Shown here one piece after another: positions 55,276 through 64,000 of a stretch of DNA of 64,000 bases; positions within the stretch are counted from its first letter, which is position 1, and each line of letters opens with the position of its first letter. A program made the translations under genes and the position numbers. The notes below the pieces were generated by a model that did no database searches, was not told the origin of the DNA, and saw only the letters and a program-made list of their open reading frames with translations. This DNA is from Bimastos eiseni. Its lineage: Eukaryota; Annelida; Clitellata; Crassiclitellata; Lumbricidae. Where the stretch lies: assembly GCA_959347315.1 (NCBI GenBank), contig OY365817.1, positions 6,879,731 to 6,943,730 on the forward strand. Direction: 5' to 3'.

Positions 55276-57428
55276 TTTGAGCAAACACTGAATGACTGCC
55301 ACTACATATAAAGTCCCAGAGGATTTTTGTAGGCTTTTTGGTGAATACTCTGATGCTTTTGTCAAGTATTGTAACCAATGGCAATTGCTTATTGCTTGAG
55401 GTATGTGGATTTCTGATTGCAGTGCATAGTCATGTACCAATTTAGGATAGCTAGCATAGAAATATTATGCACGTCATTACAAACGACATGTCATCTAACA
55501 TATGATGACAACATCCTTTTGCTTCTGTGATGCCTTTCATTACATACATCCAGTTTAAAATCATATTTTACATTTGGAACTTTTGTCAATTAAAAAATGC
55601 ATGCTAATACTGCAATATTTCACATAGTATTTGATTTCGATGTGGAATAACTGGTAATTGTACCTATTACTACATCAATTTAATGTCAGTTATAATGTTT
55701 TGTTTTCTGTAAAAAAATTCCAGTTATTCATGACCTGTCCAGAATGTTAATGATGGTTCAATTTTGATAAGCACGTAGTTTTCTCTGAAAAGAGTTCACA
55801 TAACAAATGGTAAAGCGTTCCAGTATAGTTCAGCAGGTATCAAAATGACATGAGGCAATTGAGTGCACTTGTCAAAGACTTTGAAACTTCAGGATATTTT
55901 CCAAGTTCTCCAGCCAGAATTTTTTTAATGGTCGACACATGCTGATACAGACAGTATTGCAGTCAGTCAGTGTGCAGAGGCTTGACACTAACCAAAACCT
56001 GGCAAACAATAAAAAAAAACAAATTTATCAACAAGTGACAAAACGTAGATTGCTTATTTTCAGACCAATGTTTTTACACCCTGGTTCAAATGTCAGAAAG
56101 AAGGTTTTAGATATAGAGTATGGGCAATTTGTCCATCAACTTGATCAAACATGTCAAAATACATTTTTGAGATCAACAACCTTTAAATCTGGGGGTTGAA
56201 TAATATACAGATTGATCATTATGTACGCTATAATTTGAACAAAGACCACACCATGTATTTCTATTCATCAACAGTACAGGAAGGGCAAGGACAATAAATG
56301 GTACTACACATGCTTATAACGTCTGCCGTTGTGTAACTGTGGCTGATAACTAGAGTGATATTTGGCTCAAAGGCTATCATGTCATTTGCATCTCTATCAC
56401 CTGATAGAGCCATGGTATATTCTTTGACTATTGCAAAGTAAAAGTGTTGATATCTCAAGCAAACTACGGCACTCGCAGACTAGGATAGCATAGACCACTG
56501 CAACCATCCACATTCCCCGCAAACAAGTAAGCAATGAGTAACAAACACAATAATCAACAAGCACAATTATTGTGAAGATGAATTATAATTATTATCATAA
56601 ACTCTAATTTCTGAATCATTACTCTATCAGCTTTCCTATTCACCTGAAATAGGTGCATAACTGCTAATGATTACATTTTCATGTTGTTGTTATGGACCCT
56701 GGTTGTGCATTTCAATACTCTATTTTAAGCCTTTTTGTTAATACAGATTCATATAAATATATTCAAAACAAACAAGTGTTCATCCTGGTTGTGAAAGGAA
56801 GGTCTGCGATTTTGGATTCAACTGGTTGATATACTATAGGTAATAGTAGTGAACCACCAAGACTTACGACATAGTGGAAATAATTAAAAGCTAGAATCTA
56901 TTAAGATAAGAATAATAGAAATCCTTCGAAAACAGTTTATGACGCTTTTTGCATGCAGTCATTGAAGCTGGACAGAGACGCATTTCACCATCGTTGTGCT
57001 TTAACCACAACCATTCTGTCGATATGAGGAACAGCTATGCAACAGGAATTCATGCTATTGAATATCAAGAAAGCAATATTAATATCTCACCAATTTTCTT
57101 TCCCATCCATTCGACTTTTCTTAGGGAATGTAAACGGCTCAAATGGTGCTGGACACGAACATTGAGCGATATCCTTGTTGCAAAGTTTACAAAATATCTA
57201 TCGCCAGCGGAAGAACTCCACTTCCGCAATGAACAGCGGCACATGTGCGCATTTTACTGCGTCCTCGGTTAAATTATTATATGATTATTAGTCAAATTTT
57301 TTTAAATATTCTACACGTTATAACGACTAGATAATAGTAGCATCCACTTTGTTTATGAACGGTGACCTGTGACCCGGAACCAAAGGAGGCATGGCTGCGC
57401 ATGCGCACTATTAAGGGTGAACTGGCTT

Positions 57429-57560
57429 ATTGTGGGTCCCAGTGTTTGGAACAACTTCCCATCTGACCTGCGCTCTCCCGCGCAACCTGTCTGGCTCTTT
57501 CTATAAACCTCTCAAGACTTTCCTTTTTGACTAGGCCTCTGAATAGTTATGTGAAGAAGC
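57429..57560 (+). pseudogene. L2/CR1-type LINE fragment (plus), right part
   Basis: It resumes with IVGP (ATTGTGGGTCCC), FGTTSHLTC-type sequence in a broken frame (the unbroken family form is VWNNFPSDLRS), and GAAGCGCAATGCTAATT at the end. It pairs with 53406-53755. Confidence 0.82.
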
Positions 57561-57734
57561 GCAATGCTAATTGCATCATCAAACCGTCATAGAGCAGAAT
57601 TTGCCATTTGGCTTGTTGATGGTTTAATAATACTGATTGGCTAATCACAGAAAGAAAGAAAGAAAGATATGTAGCCTTATATGTGATTACAGACACATTA
57701 ACTAATTGATTAGATTGCAAATAATCATTATTGT

Positions 57735-57947
57735 ATTATGACAATTCAATAAATCAATCAAAGAAACTTGATAAAGCGTCTATGCAAGAATTCTAGGCCT
57801 ACTCAGAGGCGCTTCTAGTCCAACCACGACCAAAGAGGACAGATTTAAGAGAAGAGCAGAAAGAAGATGAGGAGTTCCTAAGTAAAGCCGGAGGTCCAGA
57901 GGAAGCCCATTCCAATTGGTGGGGCCCACAATAGAGAAGGCAGCGCG
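57735..57947 (-). pseudogene. LINE 3' end (minus), left part
   Basis: On + it starts AATTCAATAAATCAATCAAA (reverse tail) followed by TTGATAAAGCG. Read on - it encodes a block for IVGPTNWNGLPLDLRL. It is cut at 57948 by the 179-bp hAT MITE and continues at 58127. Confidence 0.77.
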
Positions 57948-58126
57948 CAGGACCGTACCGAGCCATAATTGCGCCCTGTGCCTAGCATCAATCAGGCCAC
58001 CACATTTTGAAATTGAAAATGGTGCATTTTATGGAATAACAAGTTATTCCATCCTGAAATTTTCGCCATTTCCACATTTGCGCCCTGGGCCACGGCTTCG
58101 CTGACCCCTCCCTCGGTACGGCCATG
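57948..58126. mobile_element. hAT MITE (179 bp), copy 2
   Basis: It starts CAGGACCGTACCGAGCC and ends CTCGGTACGGCCATG, with flanks GCAGCGCG and TCAGCGCG (7 of 8). It is about 80 percent like 27711-27882, including TTATGGAATAACAAGTTATT at the centre. It lies within a minus-strand LINE. Confidence 0.9.
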
Positions 58127-58480
58127 TCAGCGCGTGAGGATAGAAGAGCTTGTGCAGCTGTGAGCGCTGGCAGCAGTAGAGCAGTAAAACAGGCGCAGCC
58201 CCAACAAGACAGTGACACACTAAGCGATTCTAAATGCAATGCGCTGCGGGAGGGGAAGCCAGTGCAACACATCACGCTTGGGCTCATATGCAGAAACATG
58301 TCCTGTCATAGAAATGCCTCATATCAGGCATTTCTAGGACAGGCCATATTTATGACTATAGACTCGCTCCAATTGTCCAATCCTACTTCGTGAAACGCCC
58401 GCATATATGGTGAGCAGTAATCAAGACGACTAGTGACGAAAGCCTGGATAAGATTGGTTGCAGCAATCGGCTACTACAGC
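58127..58480 (-). pseudogene. LINE fragment (minus), right part
   Basis: Read on - from 58480: a FVTSRLDYCSPYM block, then NWSESIVINMACP and ISRHDGFPSRSALHLESL-type sequence. The first is the polymerase C-terminal pattern FVTSRLDYCNSLL. 58312-58332 and the 20 bases before it form a GAAATGCCT/AGGCATTTC inverted repeat. Confidence 0.7.
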
Positions 58481-58559
58481 CGTATGGACAAATTAAGTTA
58501 AGTTAGGTCACAAGAGAAACAGAGACTAGAGAGGTGGCAGTAACAATAATAGTGAAAAC

Positions 58560-58680
58560 GATAATAATATAATAATGGGCCTACTAGTAATAATAATATT
58601 ATTACTAGTAGATCCATATATATATAATATACATATATAGCCTACTAGTAATAATAATAATAAGTACATATAATAATGGG
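58560..58680 (+). repeat. TAATAATA-rich low-complexity tract with a hairpin
   Basis: TAATAATAAT runs and CCTACTAGTAATAATA / TATTATTACTAGTAG arms can pair. No coding sequence. Confidence 0.8.
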
Positions 58681-58689
58681 TAGCCTACA

Positions 58690-59125
58690 TGTGGTGGTCA
58701 GAAAAAAATCTGTTTCGAGTAATGCCTGTGCGCTCAATGAATGCAAGGGGGTCGAGTCAAACCCCCGAGGGGTGTCGATCAGACGTTATTGGCAGCCTTA
58801 CAATGGGACACGACGGTGGTGGACACAGTGGCCGCTTCATATATCCCGAGACAGTCGCCAGAGCCGGTGGAGCGGCAGAGATAGCAGCCGCAAGGAAACA
58901 CAAAATATTCTGAACTGGAGAAGAAATACACCTTCGTTCCAATTGCTGTAGAAACCTTCGGTCCCCTCAACAGCGAGGGCCTCGCCTTTTTGTCTGAGAC
59001 CGGACGCCGGCTTTCGACAACTACCGCTCAACAACACCCGTGAGACAAGTTTCCTCTTCCAGAGCATGTCGGCATTGATTCAATGCGGTGGCTTGCCAGG
59101 GCACCATGTCAAGATTACAAGCACC
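58690..59125 (+). pseudogene. LINE polymerase C-terminal fragment (plus), second lineage
   Basis: Broken + frames give GHDGGGHSGRFIYPETVARA, then ELEKKYTFVPIAVETFGPLN and SEGLAFLSETGRRLSTTTAQ, then TSFLFQSMSALIQCGG. The FVPIAVETFG / EGLxFLxExGRRL pattern is that found near the C-terminus of many invertebrate LINE polyproteins. Frame changes show decay. Confidence 0.75.
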
Positions 59126-59880
59126 TGAACCCGATGGCCTCAGGACCGATCTGTTGGCAATGCCAATTATGAATAATACCATAATTACAGCTGACAATAA
59201 TAATAATAAAAACGAACAAGGAAGTTTGCCCAACAACCTATATGAACCAGTTCAGCTCTAATAGTATCGTTAGAAATCATCATCATCCATTCTCAGTGTT
59301 CACAATCATAATTTAATCTTAACTCTTTTAACTAATCGACTTTCGATTAAAGACTCAAAGTCTTGAACATCACTTGAAATTCATAACTTCATAAGCCTAT
59401 CGGAATACGGAAAACTTCATGGGTTTGGGGTTTGTCTTGTTTCAACAATTTGTTATGTTGCAGTTTTTGGGAAATATCTAACAGATTTTGTCAACAAATC
59501 TAAAACAGATTTTATACAAGCATTTATTTTCTAAAGAGCACACACACAAACAAAATGTATACCATCAGTTTTCTCATATTGGACGCAAAGTTGGGACTCT
59601 ATCACAGGCCAGCAAAGTCTAAAAACTAGTTTATGTAACAAGTGCAACTGAAAGAATTTCCACTTGATCATAAACAACAACCAAAATGAAGTTCAGAATG
59701 ACATATTATGGAACAAATAGATTAGAATTATTTGAATATTATAGCTTTTGCCTAATTTCAAAATATGGCAATTATTTGCACATGGAGCAGACACATACAG
59801 ACATCAACTAGCAGGTCTGAATTGAATGTTGTGTGATTGACATATGTGATTCACTATGTGATTCTACAGGCAAGCCTGTG
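59126..59880 (-). other. Downstream region of the USP gene
   Basis: No gene features other than the likely 3' UTR of the minus-strand USP gene. AATAAA on - (TTTATT at 59523-59528) lies about 355 bases past the stop and could be its poly(A) signal. Confidence 0.4.
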
Positions 59881-60014
59881 CTAACTCTTTGGTGTCAGGT
59901 ACTCTGGCAATTTGATATCCCTACGCACGTAGAATAGCATGTAAGCTTTGCACTTGGCCACAGTCTCTTTGTCACATGCGGTTACGGTACTGTCGTTGAA
60001 ATGATGCCAATGAC
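59881..60014 (-). CDS. Ubiquitin-specific protease (USP3-like), last coding exon
   Basis: Read on -, a TTGTTAG acceptor is followed by two bases completing a Gly codon and then [41 protein letters not shown] and TAG at 59883-59881. This is the C-terminal end of the USP catalytic domain: the Asp of the [10 protein letters not shown] block is next to the active site and AYMLFY is the final strand. FNDSTVT is closest to USP3 as I remember it; other USPs such as USP36 or USP2 are possible. USPs remove ubiquitin from substrates (USP3 acts on histones in the nucleus). The preceding exon with GHYTAY was not found in the window. Confidence 0.85.
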
Positions 60015-62105
60015 CTAACAATCAACGTAAACATGAACAAGTTTGCAAAGGCTTTTGCCACAGCAAGTTAATTTCAAATATTTTATACAGCAGTCAACAT
60101 CAAACTATGTTACTTAACATCAAGAAAGTCAATGGAAATAAATTATTCAACATAGATAAATGTACAATCAACATTTATATGAATCACTAGCTAAATGATG
60201 TGACATCCACTCAAAAGGGCGAGCGGTGGTGAAGGATCTCACCCGATCAATTCTCATTGAAAAATGAGCCGTATATGGCTAACATAGCAAAATGCGAACC
60301 ATTTATCAACTCAACAATTTCTCTCTTTTCATTTCTAGCATTGAATCAGCCGGGACTGTTGTTCTGCTATCAGATGAAGGTGGCTTACTATTAAAACACA
60401 TGTCAGAACCTAAAATTTCAAACTTACATAATATCTGCCAATCTTTTTTAAAAAACATCATGCCAATTATTATTTCGATTTTTACAAAAACTCTTCATTA
60501 CTGGCAAACCCTACACTTAAGTAAGTTCAGAGATATTTGAAATCCTCTAATCAGTGAGGAATAAGTTTCAAATTTCTCTCCCGGCTTTTAAAAATTGCAT
60601 TTTTATGAACCCAAATCCGCAATGGAAATAGATGTCTAAGGATCTGAGCTAACGTAATTGCAGTCTGCAGTCCTGGTAATTAATGGGGTCTATGATGAAG
60701 AAGACCTTGGCGGCATGGGCAAGTTCAATGTCAGCTAATTAATACCATTAACTTAGCTAAAAATTCTAAACAACATTTCCTGTTGAATTATATTTAGAAT
60801 CATGTTTGAGAGGACTTAATGGTTAAAAATCATAAGACACTTATTATCATCATTAATTAAATTTTTAATGGGCACAAGTTCCAAGACAGCCTATTTTTAT
60901 AATTGGTAGAAACTAATTGTACCTGGGCTTCCATGAATCTACTTGAACAAAATGCAGATCACCCCATCCACATCCTACAAATCCATATTTCCTAAATCCA
61001 CAGCTTACAAACGCAATTATAATGAATTGCCTACATTAACGATGCAACATGCGTCACATTTATCTACTTTAAATTGACTGCTTACTTTTGCATGATGCTT
61101 ATGAGTCTTTAGTTCAGATTTCTGTTTCTGGACTTTGAAGGGTAATCTAGACTACTAAAGTAATAATTGGCATCAGACTGCATTGCTAATATAGAGGCCC
61201 CACTTAGTGGCATATATTCGGGTAAAATCGCGCATTTTTACGGAATTTTGGGTACCCGAAAACCGATTTCATTACCTGGGTAGTCAGCCTCGGACGGGTA
61301 CCCGGGTAACCGTTGACAGCCTAAGTCATAAGACCCTTTCTGAGCCACTTATTGAAGGAAGGAAGTGAATTTGAGTTAAGCAGAGAGAGTGGCAGCTGAT
61401 TCTATTCCTGGGAATTCCTGATATGAAATGCACAAGAACTCATAACTGTTCTGCATTGTGACACACATTATAACTAATAAATGATAAATAAGCGCTTCCC
61501 AATCATTAAGCTGAGGTTTTTCTCATACTTGATTAAAATGCATACATTATTGGACAAATTATTACAGTATTTCTAGAGGTTCGCTTTTTATTCGTTGACC
61601 GTGTATATTGAGATAAAAATAATGACTGAGCTGGATTATGAAGAAAGGAAAATGTAAAAGCAAGTTTAACCTTCATGTGTGGCATATGATGTGTAATGTC
61701 CAGATCCAGCGCTATTGACAAAAAGAAAGAAATTCGAGAAATCAGCAACACAAAAGACACCAAGAAATACCAGCAGGCTATAAATCATATTTCCATCAAT
61801 TTGGAAAATTTAGAAAGCTAGGTTACAGACACAGCTCACAGTTTGTTTCAAATCTGATCACTCCAGTAGAATCTTCCCAACAGATTTGCATAAAGTAAGG
61901 TGTCTACATATTCGCAGAGGATAACATAAAACTCTGTAGTCATGCCGATTCCTGCCTTTTCTCTTCTGTGCTTCACATCCCTAGCCATGTCCAAGGTTGT
62001 CTCCTGCCACCTTTGAATAGTGTTGCCTACTCACTCTGTCCTCGATCGCACAATCGAGAGATCCTGACAAACTAACCCGGTGTGATTTTATCTGTTATAC
62101 AAACT
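60015..62105 (-). other. Presumed USP intron, mostly unassigned
   Basis: No further USP exon could be found by looking for the GHYTAY region on -. 61200-61325 is a repeat that shares GGGTACCC and GTCAGCC words with 8935-9017. The remainder shows only short chance frames. Confidence 0.45.
61200..61325 (+). repeat. Short dispersed repeat, copy 2
   Basis: It contains GGTACCCGAAAACCGATTTC, then CCTGGGTAGTCAGCCTCGGA and ACGGGTACCCGGGTAACCG. The latter part corresponds to 8955-9010. GGGTACCC palindromes recur three times. Confidence 0.5.
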
Positions 62106-62697
62106 ACCGTATATACTCGACTATAAGTCGATTCAAGTATAAGTCGAAGTGCAATTTTTGGACAAAAATAGCATCCAAAACTGACGGCTCAAATATAAGT
62201 CGAACCCATAAAATCAAAAACAAGCGATAAATCGATAGGTATAGCTTGATATCTGTTGTCTTTCGGCGGAGAAGTTCGGCTGATTTCTCCGAGAAATATA
62301 TATTTTACCGTGGGCAGATCGATATTAATGCATGCGGCCGTGATAAATCGAGAGGTATAGCCTGAAATCTGCTGTCTTTCGGCAGTGAAGTTTGGCGGAT
62401 TTCTTCGCGAAATATATATTTTACTATGGGCAGATCAATATTAACGCATACAGCCGTCATAAATAAAAATATTTAGTTTGATATCTGCTATCTTTCGGCG
62501 GAGAAGTTCAGCGAATTTCTCCGTGAAATATAATGCCAGTTAGAAGAGTCATTCCATGTGAAATCAACCAATGTTTCGCAATGTTGAATATACGGTCCAA
62601 AAATCTCCCATTATTTTGTCTCTTGAGTATAAGTCGTAGACCCATTTCACCATCCTGAAATAGTCTTAAATTTCTTGACTTATAGTCGAGTATATAC
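62106..62697. mobile_element. Inverted-repeat element with TATAAGTCGA words (592 bp)
   Basis: It starts ACCGTATATACTCGACTATA and ends ACTTATAGTCGAGTATATAC. CGACTTAT and ATAAGTCGA words recur near both ends. It is related to 26749-27493. The interior contains a 116-bp tandem repeat (62227 onward). No transposase. Confidence 0.82.
62227..62535 (+). repeat. 116-bp tandem repeat, 2.6 copies
   Basis: Units start at 62227, 62343 and 62459 (116-bp period). Each holds CTTTCGGCGGAGAAGTT or a variant, TTTCTCCGNGAAATATA and GGGCAGATCGATATTAA; the third is cut after about 75 bp. It is carried inside the inverted-repeat element. Confidence 0.87.
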
Positions 62698-64000
62698 AGC
62701 AATCTGTTCCTATAGCAATCATAATTCCTATTGCTTGCTCTTTTTTTTACTCTCACAGCTCCGAGGATGTCTGTTTTGTAATTGCTCAGTATGGAGCAAA
62801 CTATGTACTTGCAGATTTTATTTAAGAGAAAACTTTATGCTATGAATATTTAAAAACTTGAAAATATAATGAAGACAAAACTGTGTTAGGAATTTAATGC
62901 TGAATAAAAGGGTTATATTTCTTTAATTAGATGATAATTATTCCAAAATCAAATGAATCCATCAACTTTTGTAGCCTTCAGTGATTGGACATTCTTTGAT
63001 TGTTCTTGCACGATGTTCTCGCAGTCCGCTTACAGGCGGTTCAACAAGGTACGTACACGTACAGCCAGTGTCGGGTCAGAGTACCAATGGTGTATGAGGA
63101 AAATGGTATAGAGATCTCAGAGGGGCCATACAAAGAGTTGAATTAGGCTTTTAAAATGTGATTCTGATATGCATTATCGATTATAAACATCATAGAAAGA
63201 AAACTCGCAAAATCGTTAAAATGACAAATGAGACCTTTTATTCTCAATTGTGTGGACTATAGTTGGCGGGACAGAAATGGCCCGCGGGCTGACTCTTAGA
63301 CACCTCTGTGACCTAGAAAATTGTGATAGCTTTCAAATCACTATGTTGTGAGATTGTAAACAAATAAAATGAAAAACTGAAGGATACAAAAGTTGATGTT
63401 TGACAATAACAGCAGGTATCCTTAATAATATTTATATATGTCCTGTCACATATTATATAAAGCAATCTTCATTTGCACATGTACACATTTTTTGAACACG
63501 TAATACCAAATGTGCTTTTCCTGCCGTAATTGTATTGTAGAAGTTATAAAAAGGGGCAAAAACGTCAAGTATTTCATACCTCGGACATAATGATGCAAAA
63601 TTAAATTAACTTCATAAGATAGGCTTTAAATTAATTCAGACTCAATAATTATGGTTAAGTTGCATCTTAACAATTTGTTTGTTTACAATTACAGCTTTAA
63701 GAGAAACGAAATGATGCAAAACAAGTGACTGCTTTTCATGATAAGAGCAAATCCTAGAAAATTTGAGGAAATGTTTTTTCAATTCAGCAGCAATGTTTTG
63801 GATCTTGAAGATTATTTCAGTATAATTATGTATTGTTGCTTTCATACTACACCATGTCAGAAAAGTCAATTTTATTTCATTACATTATATAAGAATATCA
63901 CATGGTCGGAAAATGAAAACTTATATAGCGCATGGAATTGCATGGGGAATGGACAAAAGATAATATAGATGAGAACATAACAACACTTGAACTTTGACTA
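62698..64000. other. Unassigned, AT-rich
   Basis: No supported gene, repeat family or splice-consistent exon was seen. It probably belongs to an intron of the minus-strand USP gene. Confidence 0.4.

Larger units (their letters stand above)
53756..57428. mobile_element. AT-flanked inverted-repeat transposon (3.67 kb)
   Basis: Both ends begin AAGCCAGTTCACCCTTA and stay similar for about 80 bp, sharing GGTCACCGTTCATAAAC. They interrupt a LINE exactly between GCAAT and ATTGTGGG; related LINEs in the window (such as the minus copy near 4640) have an unbroken GCAATTGTGGG, so the duplicated target is AT. Inside are a SAP-like coding remnant, a SINE-like repeat and a dispersed repeat. 55276-56940 and most of 56949-57340 have no recognised coding sequence. 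Confidence 0.87.

Noticed and set aside
60660..60745. Possible USP exon on minus upstream of 60014
   Set aside because: An acceptor-like site exists but no frame matches the USP catalytic blocks expected there.

Overview
This window is nuclear DNA of an animal, most likely an invertebrate. It is AT-rich, its genes are split by long introns, and it is packed with nested transposable elements. Nothing resembles bacterial gene organisation. Three cellular genes can be supported. (1) The 3' part of an ACBD3 (GCP60) orthologue lies on + in five exons from 247 to 25811. The reading phase joins correctly at every intron, and the exons cover the glutamine-rich coiled segment and the C-terminal GOLD domain. 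(2) A complete-looking two-exon bHLH transcription factor of the Fer2/PTF1A group lies on + at 47945-50270, about 253 residues. (3) The last coding exon of a USP-family deubiquitinase, most like USP3, lies on - at 59881-60014; the rest of that gene must lie to the right, mostly outside the window.

Layout: 1-25.8 kb is ACBD3. Its introns hold hAT-type elements with 8-bp target duplications, L2/CR1-type LINE fragments in both directions, a 4.2-kb inverted-repeat element built around a roughly 39-copy 85-bp satellite, and a TTAA-flanked element. From 26 to 46.9 kb there is no recognisable cellular gene. This part holds a decayed Ty1/copia element, a Ty3/gypsy element broken by a LINE, several copies of a hAT-like family with TCTTGG arrays near its ends, a tRNA-derived SINE, a mariner-like element and a cluster of perfect palindromes. 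From 47.9 to 50.3 kb is the bHLH gene. From 50.4 to 59.1 kb there are more nested elements, including a 3.7-kb inverted-repeat element flanked by AT that keeps a SAP-like coding remnant. From 59.9 kb onward is the USP gene and what is probably its intron.

The main interest is the mobile DNA. Many insertions can be dated relative to each other because they interrupt recognisable LINE, gypsy or copia sequence, and several pre-insertion sites can be inferred. A recurring design is a short terminal inverted repeat followed by arrays of an element-specific short word; in one case this has grown into a full satellite. The three cellular genes show no sign of working together.

Limits: exon limits come from splice signals and phase together with remembered family sequences, and element limits from inverted repeats and target duplications seen by eye. 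No alignment or database search was run, and the species cannot be named from this evidence.
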